Below, one piece after another: positions 1 through 7,721 of a stretch of 64,000 bases of DNA; position 1 is the first letter of the stretch, and each line of letters starts with the position of its first letter. The stretch spans positions 124,001 to 188,000 of the forward strand of contig NZ_FMYO01000003.1 of the NCBI RefSeq assembly GCF_900096895.1, given 5' to 3'. The position numbers were made by a program, and so were the translations under genes. This stretch comes from Acinetobacter kookii (lineage in GTDB: Bacteria; Pseudomonadota; Gammaproteobacteria; Pseudomonadales; Moraxellaceae). The notes below the pieces were generated by a model that made no database searches, was not told the DNA's origin, and was given only the letters and a program-made list of their open reading frames with translations.

Positions 1-622
1 TCCTCTAATTACCATTAGTGGCGACAACAAAGGCCCTATGCCGCAAAATGCCGATGTGGCCTTAACTTTGGGGAATATTCAGGAAGCCTGTCCACTGGGT
101 CTGGCACCGACCTCAAGCACCACGGCAACTCTGGCTTTAGGCGATGCCTTGGCGGTTGCCTTGCTAGATGCACGTGGCTTTACTGCCGATGATTTTGCGC
201 TGTCTCATCCTGCTGGTGCCTTGGGTAAACGCTTGTTGTTGCATGTCGAACACCTCATGCACACAGGTGCAGAATTGCCAAAAGTGTCTCCAGATACACC
301 AATGAACCAGGTTTTATACGAAATTTCAAATAAACGCCTAGGTTTAACCACAATTGTCGATCAAAATGACGTTCTATTGGGTATTTTTACCGATGGTGAT
401 TTACGTCGTTTAATTGATAAACAACAAGGCTTTGATGTGAACTTGCCGGTTTCTGAGGTTATGACAAAAAATCCATTAACCATTTCGCAAGAGGCACGTG
501 CCGTTGAAGCCCTAGAGCGCATGAACGAAAAGAAAATTAATCAATTTGTTGTAGTAGATAGTGCAAACAAGGTCATTGGCGTGATTAGCATGCATGACCT
601 GATTCAAGCCGGGGTAAATTAA
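1..622 (+). CDS. kdsD: Arabinose-5-phosphate isomerase, 3' part (5' end outside window)
   Basis: The protein interconverts ribulose-5-phosphate and arabinose-5-phosphate, the first committed step of Kdo synthesis. The open frame begins at base 2 and has no start in the window, so roughly the first 120 residues of a ~325-residue protein are missing. What remains is the end of the sugar-isomerase (SIS) domain, with the Ser/Thr-rich stretch TSSTTATLALGDALAVALL, followed by two CBS domains. These begin near HLMHTGAELPKV and VSEVMTKNPLTI. A Met at base 38 is internal. kdsC starts four bases after the stop, so the genes are co-transcribed with the lpt genes. The call is secure from the SIS-CBS-CBS order and the kdsC neighbour. 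Confidence 0.95.
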   Translation, partial: PLITISGDNKGPMPQNADVALTLGNIQEACPLGLAPTSSTTATLALGDALAVALLDARGFTADDFALSHPAGALGKRLLLHVEHLMHTGAELPKVSPDTPMNQVLYEISNKRLGLTTIVDQNDVLLGIFTDGDLRRLIDKQQGFDVNLPVSEVMTKNPLTISQEARAVEALERMNEKKINQFVVVDSANKVIGVISMHDLIQAGVN

Positions 623-625
623 TAA

Positions 626-1165
626 ATGGCATCTTATATTTTATTGGAACAGGCGCGCCATGTTGAAGCTTTGGTTCTTGATGTCGATGGAATTCTGAGT
701 GATGGTTTTGTCACCCTGACCAATACCGGGGATGAAATCAAGTCCTTTGATATCCGTGATGGCTTAGGTATGAAACTCGTACAGAAAGCTGGTGTAAAAG
801 TCATTATTATTACTGGACGTAAAAGCAATATTGTAGAAAAGCGCATGTCTGACCTGGGCGTAGACCTGGTTTTCCAGGGCCGTGAAGATAAAGGCACCGC
901 ATTACGCGAAGCCTGTGCCCAATTGAATGTTGCTCCAGAAGACTGTTTATATATGGGCGATGACTGGCCTGACCTTTCGGCATTTGCCATTGCCGGTATG
1001 AAAGTGACTGTTCCGAATGGTCATGTCGAAGTTCGACGCCGTGCTGACCTTGTCACTCAGGCCATGGGTGGTCGTGGTGCAGTGCGTGAAATCTGTGACA
1101 TGATTCTGACGGCCAAAGGGGCTTATGAACAGCTGCTTGAAACCTATACCGCTGCCCCACATTAA
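626..1165 (+). CDS. kdsC: 3-deoxy-manno-octulosonate-8-phosphate phosphatase
   Basis: KdsC removes the phosphate from Kdo-8-P in the cytoplasm to give Kdo for the lipid A inner core. The 179-residue protein is a small cap-less HAD phosphatase. Motif I is DVDGILSDG with the nucleophile Asp19 and the acid/base Asp21. A later GDDWPDL matches motif III, where E. coli has GDDWNDL. Its length is close to the family's ~185. It begins four bases after kdsD and ends 41 bases before lptC. This order is the classical kdsD-kdsC-lptC-lptA-lptB operon. Confidence 0.95.
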   Translation: MASYILLEQARHVEALVLDVDGILSDGFVTLTNTGDEIKSFDIRDGLGMKLVQKAGVKVIIITGRKSNIVEKRMSDLGVDLVFQGREDKGTALREACAQLNVAPEDCLYMGDDWPDLSAFAIAGMKVTVPNGHVEVRRRADLVTQAMGGRGAVREICDMILTAKGAYEQLLETYTAAPH

Positions 1166-1206
1166 TTGTTAAACAATTCATTGAATTTGAGTTAAGTGCC
1201 ACACTT

Positions 1207-1755
1207 ATGGATACAAAAGTTTTATACCTGACTGCTATAGCAATTGCAGCTATAAGTGGTGGTTACTACTATTACAGTGGTAAGGGCAACAAGCTCGAGG
1301 TTGATTCAGCCAGAAGCATGACCTATTCCGCTGAAAAAATTAACCTGACTCAAACCGATGACAACGGTAATTTGTATGCCCGTGCTCAGGTCGACCGTAT
1401 GGAACAGGACATGCAAAAAGAAACGGCCAAACTGGAAAACCTGAATGCCTCGCTGTATAAAAATGGCGCAGTTGATGCCACTTTTTATGCCAAAGTGGCG
1501 AACAGTTATGATGACAATCAACGGGTGGTTCTGTCGGGAAATGTCGTGGCGACCAAGTTGATGCCACAGGGCAAAATGCAGTTTCAGACCCAGGAATTAA
1601 CCGGATATCCCGAAACCCGGGAAATTGAGACAGATAAACAGGTCAATGTGCAATCTCCGCAAGCTGAATTTGTAAGCCAGGGTCTGAAAGCCAATCTAAA
1701 TGACGGTCAATACGAATTTTTTAATATTCGAGGAAAATATGAACCACAATCTTAA
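1207..1755 (+). CDS. lptC: LPS export protein LptC
   Basis: LptC is the bitopic inner-membrane protein that takes LPS from LptB2FG and passes it to periplasmic LptA. The 182-residue protein has one N-terminal membrane anchor (about residues 5-23) and then a beta-rich periplasmic domain of the LptC/OstA type. Sequence similarity in this family is low, so the assignment leans on size, the anchor-plus-beta layout and position between kdsC and lptA. Its 3' end overlaps the lptA start by 17 bases, which suggests translational coupling. Confidence 0.88.
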   Translation: MDTKVLYLTAIAIAAISGGYYYYSGKGNKLEVDSARSMTYSAEKINLTQTDDNGNLYARAQVDRMEQDMQKETAKLENLNASLYKNGAVDATFYAKVANSYDDNQRVVLSGNVVATKLMPQGKMQFQTQELTGYPETREIETDKQVNVQSPQAEFVSQGLKANLNDGQYEFFNIRGKYEPQS

Positions 1756-2305
1756 GCTTACATTGTCTAAAACTTTGCTTAAACAGGCAGCTTTAGCCGG
1801 TTTGGTTGTATTCTCGTCGGCAGCGGCGTTTGCCATTCCATCTGACCGAAATCAGCCTATTTCACTGGTTGCTGACCGTGCTACCTATAATGAAAAATCC
1901 GGGGTGACGACCTATAGCGGAAATGTCATCATCGAACAGGGCACCATGAGATTGCAAGCCAACTCTATTGTTGCCAATCTGAACAGTCAAAAACAGATCA
2001 GTAGCATTACGGCGACAGGCGGTCCGGCACGTTTTCAACAACAAACCGAGGTGAATAAGGGTTTGGCAAAAGGTCAGGCGCAGAAAATTGTTTATAATGC
2101 CCAAACTGGCATTATCACCTTGTCTGGCAATGCATTTTTACAGCAGGATGGGGCAAGTATCCGCGGTAATACTTTGAAATACAGCATGAATAAGGGTGAT
2201 GTTGAGGCAACGGGCACACCAAACAGTACCGGTTCATCTTCAGGTCGCGTACAAATTGTTATTCCGCCATCTAGCTCAAAATCATTCCCGGGAGCACGTG
2301 ATTAA
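1739..2305 (+). CDS. lptA: Periplasmic LPS-bridge protein LptA
   Basis: LptA forms the periplasmic bridge that carries LPS from LptC to LptD. The start is placed at 1739 because a good ribosome site (GAGGAAA) lies just before it and it gives a clean Sec signal peptide with a predicted cut after SSAAAFA. An upstream ATG at 1700 in the same frame lies inside lptC and would ruin the signal. The mature part is an OstA-type beta-jellyroll ([18 protein letters not shown] and later repeats). The product is 188 residues, like E. coli LptA (185). The stop overlaps the lptB start (TAATG). Confidence 0.93.
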   Translation: MNHNLKLTLSKTLLKQAALAGLVVFSSAAAFAIPSDRNQPISLVADRATYNEKSGVTTYSGNVIIEQGTMRLQANSIVANLNSQKQISSITATGGPARFQQQTEVNKGLAKGQAQKIVYNAQTGIITLSGNAFLQQDGASIRGNTLKYSMNKGDVEATGTPNSTGSSSGRVQIVIPPSSSKSFPGARD

Positions 2306-3051
2306 TGGATCAATCGCTAAATCAACCCCAAACCTTGTGTATTAAACATCTGGCAAAAAACTATAGTAAAAGATGGGTCGTCAAGGATGTTTCTTTCCAG
2401 ATGCAGAGTGGGCAGATTGTAGGCCTGCTTGGTCCAAATGGTGCAGGTAAAACCACAAGTTTCTATATGGTGGTGGGTTTGGTTCGAATGGACAAGGGCG
2501 AGATTCACTTGGATGATCTTGATTTGTCCGACTTGGCCATGCATGAGCGTGCGCGTAAGGGCATTGGTTACTTGCCGCAAGAAGCTTCCATTTTTAGAAA
2601 ACTGACGATTTCTGAAAATATTATGGCGATTCTTGAAACCCGTAAGGATTTGAACAAACAGCAGCGTCAACAGCGTTTAAATGAATTGCTGGCTGACTTT
2701 AAAATCAGTCATATCAAGGATTCACTGGGGATGAGTGTGTCCGGTGGTGAACGCCGCCGTGCCGAAATTGCCCGTGCTTTGGCTGCCGATCCCAAGTTTA
2801 TGCTGCTGGATGAACCTTTCGCCGGGGTCGATCCTATTTCTGTCGGAGACATCAAGGATATTATTCGTGATCTTAAAGACCGTGGAATTGGGGTGCTGAT
2901 TACCGATCATAACGTCCGTGAAACTTTGGCGATTTGTGAGCATGCCTATATTGTCAGTGAAGGTGCGGTCATTGCAGAGGGTACACCGCAAGAAGTGCTT
3001 GCAAATGACACTGTGCGTAAAGTCTATCTGGGTGAAGACTTTACCGTTTAA
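2305..3051 (+). CDS. lptB: LPS export ABC transporter ATP-binding protein
   Basis: LptB is the ATPase that drives LPS extraction with LptF and LptG. The 248-residue protein has Walker [10 protein letters not shown] (residues 43-51), a Q-loop region [10 protein letters not shown], signature SGGERRR, Walker [13 protein letters not shown] and the switch histidine in [10 protein letters not shown]. Its start shares one base with the lptA stop. An intrinsic terminator follows at 3124-3151. In many gammaproteobacteria rpoN and hpf come next; here they do not. Confidence 0.97.
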   Translation: MDQSLNQPQTLCIKHLAKNYSKRWVVKDVSFQMQSGQIVGLLGPNGAGKTTSFYMVVGLVRMDKGEIHLDDLDLSDLAMHERARKGIGYLPQEASIFRKLTISENIMAILETRKDLNKQQRQQRLNELLADFKISHIKDSLGMSVSGGERRRAEIARALAADPKFMLLDEPFAGVDPISVGDIKDIIRDLKDRGIGVLITDHNVRETLAICEHAYIVSEGAVIAEGTPQEVLANDTVRKVYLGEDFTV

Positions 3052-3123
3052 TTAAAGTTTAATCAGAATGATCTAATCTTATAAATTACAGAATCATATA
3101 ACTTAAAATACTTTTTTTAATTT

Positions 3124-3151
3124 AAAACCTCCTGAGCTTAGGAGGTTTTTT
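3124..3151 (+). terminator. Terminator of the kdsDC-lptCAB operon
   Basis: The arms AAACCTCCT and AGGAGGTTT surround a short loop and run into seven T residues. It lies 73 bases after the lptB stop. It argues against the earliest in-frame start (3150) of the next gene, which would fall within it. Confidence 0.9.
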
Positions 3152-3212
3152 GTATCTGCAAGCCGTTCAAAACAGGCTATACTGCCGTTGTGTTGTTATT
3201 TATTCCAGATTT

Positions 3213-3812
3213 ATGCCATTTACCATAGCCTCATCCGTTACTTTTGAAGAAGACATTAAGAAAAGTCGCTTTCAGGCGATTGCTGCTCCTGTAGAAAATG
3301 AACAGGCAGTAAAAGATTTTTTAGAACTGCATAAAGATATCACCACGACACATCAGTGCTGGGCATGGAAAATTGGTCACAATGTCCGTTTTAATGATGC
3401 TGGAGAGCCGTCCGGCACAGCAGGCCGACCGATTCTGGCCACGATTGAAGGCAATGAATTGACCAATGTCATTGTTCTGGTCAACCGCTGGTATGGTGGT
3501 ATTAAACTGGGAACTGGCGGTCTGGTTCGCGCCTATGGCGGTTGTGCCGGGCAGTGCCTGTTACTGGCGGAAAAAATTGAGCTGATTGAAAAGAAAAAAA
3601 TCAGTTTTGCCTGCCAGTTTAATGAGTGGGCTATTTTTCAATATGAGCTGAACCAGCAACACATCGAATTTCAGGAACAATATACCGCCACAGGCGTACA
3701 GGTCGAAGCCCTATTACAAGTCCATCAGATTCAGCCTTTGACACTGAAAATACAGGATGTGACCCGCGGGCGCGAACAACTCAAAATTATAGAAGAGTCT
3801 GAACATGACTGA
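3213..3812 (+). CDS. yigZ: YigZ/IMPACT-family (UPF0029) protein
   Basis: This is a conserved protein of the YigZ/IMPACT family, whose exact role in bacteria is unsettled. The start at 3213 (MPFTIASS) is chosen because the frame's first Met at 3150 lies inside the lptB terminator; this leaves 199 residues, like E. coli YigZ (204). Diagnostic motifs are NDAGEPSGTAGRPIL and NRWYGGIKLGTGGLVRAYG. The C-terminal third fits the DUF1949-like domain. The last eight bases overlap the downstream acyltransferase gene. Confidence 0.9.
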   Translation: MPFTIASSVTFEEDIKKSRFQAIAAPVENEQAVKDFLELHKDITTTHQCWAWKIGHNVRFNDAGEPSGTAGRPILATIEGNELTNVIVLVNRWYGGIKLGTGGLVRAYGGCAGQCLLLAEKIELIEKKKISFACQFNEWAIFQYELNQQHIEFQEQYTATGVQVEALLQVHQIQPLTLKIQDVTRGREQLKIIEESEHD

Positions 3813-4422
3813 GCAAGACCCGCTTTTAAAATATCGTGAACAGCATAAGCACCGTTTGAATTACATGCCCTGGCTGTACTGGTCATTAAAACCGAAAAAT
3901 CGCGGCTGGGCAGAGCAATGGCAAAAAGAATATCAAGCTTATTTGATGGAAATGGAAACCGTCGAAATTGGTGAAAATTGTTTTATTTCACCGCTGGCCC
4001 ATATTTTTGCCGAGCCGGGCCGGAAAATAACGATTGGCGATAATGCCTTTATTGCCGCAGACTGTACCTTGCATGGCCCTTTAGAAATTGGCAATGAAGT
4101 GGCCATCAACCATCACTGCATTCTGGATGGTGGACGTATGGGCATTAAGCTGCATGACCAGGTGCGTATGGCGGCATACTGTCATTTGTATGCCTTTGAC
4201 CACGGCATGGAGCTTGCACAGCCCATTTACCAGCAACCGGTACGTTCTCAGGGCATCGAGATTGGGCAGGATGTGTGGCTGGGCGCGCATGTCGGTGTCA
4301 AAGATGGGGTAAAGATTGATGCTCATGCCATTGTGGGCATGAATAGCATGGTCACAAAAAATGTTGAAAAGGCGACTATTGTTGCCGGGAATCCGGCGAA
4401 GTTTATTCGTCATCGGGATTAA
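3805..4422 (+). CDS. Left-handed beta-helix (hexapeptide) acyltransferase
   Basis: The 205-residue protein belongs to the bacterial-transferase-hexapeptide superfamily that includes maltose and galactoside O-acetyltransferases. Hexapeptide turns run from about residue 50 (VEIGENCFISPLAHIF, ITIGDNAFIAADCTL) to the end. The C-terminal signature is IVGMNSMVTKNV followed by IVAGNPAKFIRHRD. A loop with DHGMEL may carry the catalytic His. The acceptor cannot be told from sequence. Overlap with yigZ implies co-transcription. Confidence 0.85.
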   Translation: MTEQDPLLKYREQHKHRLNYMPWLYWSLKPKNRGWAEQWQKEYQAYLMEMETVEIGENCFISPLAHIFAEPGRKITIGDNAFIAADCTLHGPLEIGNEVAINHHCILDGGRMGIKLHDQVRMAAYCHLYAFDHGMELAQPIYQQPVRSQGIEIGQDVWLGAHVGVKDGVKIDAHAIVGMNSMVTKNVEKATIVAGNPAKFIRHRD

Positions 4423-4555
4423 AAAATCCAATAAAATGAATATGAATCAGCCAGTAAGTTTAATTACATAAAAGCATGCACAGTCGTGAAGAGTTATGCT
4501 AAGTTAAAAATAACAATTAGACTTAAAGCCTGTATAGGCGAAAAGCGAGGCGAAA

Positions 4556-5398
4556 ATGAAACGTGTAATCGCTTGTATTGATTCTTCTCCATGCGTAAAT
4601 GCAGTTGCCGAAGCTGCAGCATGGGTCGCAAAGCAGACACAACGTGAATTGGTATTATTACAGGTTTTAGACTATTACCCAGCAAGTTATCATTTGGGTG
4701 AAATCAGTGGGGTGATTGGGTTTGAAAGTAATGCAATGTTACTGAAAGAACTGGCAGAACTTGAACAGAAACAAAGTGAACTGGCACTGGATTACAGCAA
4801 CAATCTTTTAAATCATATTTCTGACATGATTCAGCAGAAGTATCAGATTAGCGCCTCGCATCTTCAGGAAAAAGGCGATTTCCTGGAACAAAGTTTTCAT
4901 GTGCTTAAAGAAGATGACATTGCCATTATTGGCCGGGTCGGAGAGCGTTCTGCGGAACGTAACAAACCGATAGGCAGTAATGTGGAAAATTTTATCCGTG
5001 GCGCAAAATGTACCATCATGACCGTGGGGGAACAGTTTAAGCCACCCACACGATTTATTTTTGCCTATGAATATTCACCGACCTGCGTCAATCTGATGAA
5101 ACGTGTCGCACAAAGTGATTTACTCAGATTATTGCAATGTCACCTGTTATATGTAGGTGATCATCCGGAAATACTGAATGAGCCTTCACAGTATTTACGT
5201 GATGCCGGAATGGATGTGGTGACTGAATACCGTTATGGCGATGTCTCGGAAAATATACTGGAATACCAAAGCGAACATGGCATACAACTGATATTGCTCG
5301 GTGCATTTAGTCACAGTAAAATTCGCCAGTTCTTTTTGGGAAGCGTGGCAACCAGTATCTTCCGAAATTCAACCGTACCCTTACTGGTGGTGAAATAA
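4556..5398 (+). CDS. Tandem-domain universal stress protein
   Basis: The 280-residue protein carries two UspA folds in one chain, like E. coli UspE and UspF-related fusions. Domain 1 (about residues 1-150) starts RVIACIDSSPCVNAV and ends near IGSNVENFIRGAKCTIMTV. Domain 2 (about 155-280) ends LGSVATSIFRNSTVPLLVV, the ATP-binding type G(S) turn. Family members help cells survive stress, but the ligand here is unknown. The 133-bp upstream spacer suggests its own promoter. It converges with the methyltransferase gene on the other strand. Confidence 0.88.
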   Translation: MKRVIACIDSSPCVNAVAEAAAWVAKQTQRELVLLQVLDYYPASYHLGEISGVIGFESNAMLLKELAELEQKQSELALDYSNNLLNHISDMIQQKYQISASHLQEKGDFLEQSFHVLKEDDIAIIGRVGERSAERNKPIGSNVENFIRGAKCTIMTVGEQFKPPTRFIFAYEYSPTCVNLMKRVAQSDLLRLLQCHLLYVGDHPEILNEPSQYLRDAGMDVVTEYRYGDVSENILEYQSEHGIQLILLGAFSHSKIRQFFLGSVATSIFRNSTVPLLVVK

Positions 5399-5438
5399 GT
5401 TCATCCGCACTTGATCATTGTGAAGAATAATTGTACAT

Positions 5439-5465
5439 AGTTATCCGCATAACTTGTGGATAACT
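5439..5465. promoter_or_regulatory. Inverted pair of DnaA-box-like 9-mers
   Basis: TTATCCGCA at 5441-5449 faces TGTGGATAA at 5455-5463. The latter is an exact reverse complement of the DnaA-box consensus TTATCCACA; the former differs at one base. The outer arms TAGTTATCC and GGATAACTA form a 9-bp dyad. It lies between two convergent genes and has no T-run on either side, so it does not look like a terminator. Binding by DnaA is inferred only from the match. Confidence 0.4.
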
Positions 5466-5540
5466 ATATGGACAGTATTTGTAAGTTATTAATAAAAAAA
5501 TAGAAAAACAAAAAGACTGTTTTTTAACCTTTGTGTCATA

Positions 5541-6206
5541 TTATTTCACTATGGCCAGGGCAAATCCATCATGGCCTTTGCTGCCAACGGTTTGTAATGC
5601 GGTACACGAGAGAATTCGAGGATGGTCTTGCAAGGCCGCAAACATATCGCGAATGCCCTCAATACTTGGTTTGTGATTGTCCGGATTAATGATCTCACCG
5701 GCGCGAATCACATTATCCAGCACAATAATGGTTCCTGAATGGGACAGGTTTAAGCTGAGTTCTAGATACTCTGCATAGCTTTGTTTGTCGGCATCAATAA
5801 ACACAAAGTCAAAGGGCTCAAAATCGGCAGGTAATGCCTTTAATACATCTGCAGCACGACCGACTTTAAGATCAATGGTCTGCGGAAGTTTGGCACGATC
5901 AATGTTTTCCTGACCCAAAGCTGCATGGGTATCACGACCTTCAATGGTCAGAATGTAGCCATCATCAGGCAGGGCACGAGCCAGCCACATGGTGCTGTAG
6001 GCAGCAAAAGTACCCAGTTCAAGCACGCGCTTGCATTTGTTCATCTGAATCAGCATTTGCAGCAGCATGCCCTGATTGGGCGCGACGGCGAGGTGATCTG
6101 GAAAACCTTTATCTTCAGTGTTTTTTAATGTCTGTAGCAGAATGGGGTCTTCTGGAATTAAATGTGCATCGATGTAAGCATCAATCTCTGTCCACATTTG
6201 TTGCAT
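5541..6206 (-). CDS. Class I SAM-dependent O-methyltransferase (COMT/CCoAOMT type)
   Basis: The product methylates small hydroxylated substrates by family analogy; the substrate is not known. From the Met at 6206 (MQQMWTEID) it is 221 residues, the usual length for this family. An AGGTGA ribosome site sits about nine bases upstream of that Met, whereas two earlier in-frame Mets (6233, 6263) lack one. The SAM-binding motif I is VLELGTFAAYSTMWLA. The metal and catalytic Asp region is FVFIDADKQSYAEYLEL. The gene is monocistronic in appearance, with the terminator of the upstream gene just before it. Confidence 0.88.
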   Translation of the reverse strand: MQQMWTEIDAYIDAHLIPEDPILLQTLKNTEDKGFPDHLAVAPNQGMLLQMLIQMNKCKRVLELGTFAAYSTMWLARALPDDGYILTIEGRDTHAALGQENIDRAKLPQTIDLKVGRAADVLKALPADFEPFDFVFIDADKQSYAEYLELSLNLSHSGTIIVLDNVIRAGEIINPDNHKPSIEGIRDMFAALQDHPRILSCTALQTVGSKGHDGFALAIVK

Positions 6207-6295
6207 AGTCTGGTCACCTGTGTTGCGATGCATGCATTTTAAACCTTTCCTTTCAGAGTGCAATTTATCGTTTTGATTTATTGAAAAGAGGAAAT

Positions 6296-6327
6296 AAAAA
6301 AGAGATCAGCAAGATCTCTTTTTTACT
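6296..6327 (-). terminator. Terminator after the M15-like lipoprotein gene
   Basis: A perfect stem AAAAGAGATC/GATCTCTTTT with a five-base loop has T-runs on both strands. It lies 14 bases after the stop of the leftward lipoprotein gene, so it most likely ends that transcript. Confidence 0.85.
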
Positions 6328-6340
6328 GCAATACACGGTT

Positions 6341-7054
6341 TTAAAAATTACACATCGAGCTGTGGCGTGACAGGTCTGGTCCCCAGGTACGGTAACCTTG
6401 GGTATCAATATGAATTTGACCAGAAGCATACAAGCCCAACCCCATATTCAGGCTTTGTCCGTACTGGGCCCAAAACTGGCACAATTTAAATTTGGTGTTT
6501 TCAATAAAAGCAAAATCTTCAGCTTGGGGAACTGCAGGTCCAATGCGAAAATCGATTGCCGAATTGAATAAGTGACGTGATGAATTTGCACCACCGGCAC
6601 ACTGGTTAAGCGGCAAATCACGATAAACGGAGGTCACTTCAAAGTCGGTAAGCACTTTGGCGGCAACCAGATATTTAAAGACGCGTAAGGTTGCAATTTG
6701 ATTGTTCCACAATTCACGATTTGGAATCATGTATTGGGCACGGCCACATTTTTGCCAGTCACGAGCAGAACGCAACAATTCGAAACTCGGAATAATATTG
6801 CCGACCCCATTGCGTTCCAGAAAACTTTCATATTCACGGACACGATGTAAATTATCGCCGATGGCAATCCATGAATTATAAACATAAGGTACTGTTTTAG
6901 GTGGAATTGGGCGCTCAAGGCTAATACGTTCTTGAGGAATGAAGATCCGTTTTCCATCGGGTATTTGCCCTTGTTTATGAGGAGATGTGCTACATCCAAT
7001 CATGACAAGTGGGACTAGGCTTAAGCCCAGTAAGCCCTTTAAAACATGCTTCAT
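6341..7054 (-). CDS. Lipoprotein with peptidase M15-like (D-Ala-D-Ala carboxypeptidase) fold
   Basis: The protein starts MKHVLKG at 7054 (an in-frame Met four codons earlier is possible) and has a lipoprotein signal ending LVMIGC, with the lipidated Cys at residue 21. The C-terminal half has the zinc-peptidase signature SSRHLFNSAIDF, with the His-x6-Asp spacing of the M15 superfamily, and a later HIDTQGYRTWG that supplies another His. This suggests a cell-wall peptide hydrolase anchored in a membrane. Substrate and activity are inferred. The terminator at 6296-6327 follows. Confidence 0.78.
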   Translation of the reverse strand: MKHVLKGLLGLSLVPLVMIGCSTSPHKQGQIPDGKRIFIPQERISLERPIPPKTVPYVYNSWIAIGDNLHRVREYESFLERNGVGNIIPSFELLRSARDWQKCGRAQYMIPNRELWNNQIATLRVFKYLVAAKVLTDFEVTSVYRDLPLNQCAGGANSSRHLFNSAIDFRIGPAVPQAEDFAFIENTKFKLCQFWAQYGQSLNMGLGLYASGQIHIDTQGYRTWGPDLSRHSSMCNF

Positions 7055-7147
7055 TATAGAAATCAAATATTTATAAATACGAGCTATTTTAATCCAATTT
7101 GAAGGATAAAATTTGAAAATATTGCAATCAAATGTTTTTTTAAGTAT

Positions 7148-7181
7148 AAAAAAAGATCAGCAAATGCTGATCTTTTTTTGC
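7148..7181 (-). terminator. Terminator of fdxA
   Basis: The stem AAAGATCAGCA/TGCTGATCTTT with a two-base loop has long A and T flanks. It lies 18 bases past the fdxA stop on the minus strand. Confidence 0.9.
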
Positions 7182-7197
7182 AAGTCCAGGAACAGTC

Positions 7198-7521
7198 TTA
7201 TTTTTCCAGATACTGTAACTTGTCTGTTTTACCGTTCCATTCTTCACGATCGGCAGGCTGGTCACCAATTTGAGTGATATTTGGCCATTTTTGCGACAGT
7301 TCAGCATTCAGTTCAATAAAGACTTCCTGACCTTCAGGTAACTCATCTTCCGAGAAAATAGCATTTGCCGGGCATTCAGGTTCGCATAATGCACAGTCAA
7401 TACATTCATCTGGATTAATCACGAGGAAATTTGGACCTTCGTAGAAACAATCTACCGGACAAACTTCTACGCAGTCTTGGTATTTACATTTAATACAATT
7501 TTCAGTGACAACAAAGGTCAT
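7198..7521 (-). CDS. fdxA: Seven-iron ferredoxin FdxA
   Basis: The 107-residue electron carrier belongs to the [3Fe-4S][4Fe-4S] ferredoxin type. Cysteines occur at 9, 12, 17, 21 and 25 in the N-terminal cluster region and at 40, 43, 46 and 50 in [12 protein letters not shown]. The C-terminal extension rich in acidic residues is typical of FdxA from Pseudomonas and Azotobacter. Its partner enzyme is unknown. It has its own terminator and lies downstream of its 200-bp upstream spacer, so it is probably monocistronic. Confidence 0.93.
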   Translation of the reverse strand: MTFVVTENCIKCKYQDCVEVCPVDCFYEGPNFLVINPDECIDCALCEPECPANAIFSEDELPEGQEVFIELNAELSQKWPNITQIGDQPADREEWNGKTDKLQYLEK

Positions 7522-7676
7522 GGCGACAGCTACCTAAAAAATATGGTTCTAGTTACTCTTGCTGTATTTTAGGCAAAAATGCGGCTAAGTAACAATTGCT
7601 TTTATTGATATTTATTATATATAAGGCTGTTAATTTTAATAAAAATTGAATATTTATTTAAATATATGTAGTAAAT

Positions 7677-7706
7677 GAAAAAGACTTCTATTTAGAAGTC
7701 TTTTTC
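7677..7706 (-). terminator. Terminator of mutS
   Basis: The stem AAAGACTTCTA/TAGAAGTCTTT is followed by a T-run on the minus strand. It lies 15 bases beyond the mutS stop. Confidence 0.9.
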
Positions 7707-7721
7707 TGGCACAGATTTAAA

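Noticed and set aside
1700..1738. An earlier ATG at 1700 as the lptA start
   Set aside because: It would put 13 charged and polar residues before the signal peptide; 1739 has a better ribosome site.
6296..6327. The GATC-containing hairpin as a regulatory site
   Set aside because: It is a standard intrinsic terminator by stem and T-run, directly after the lipoprotein gene.
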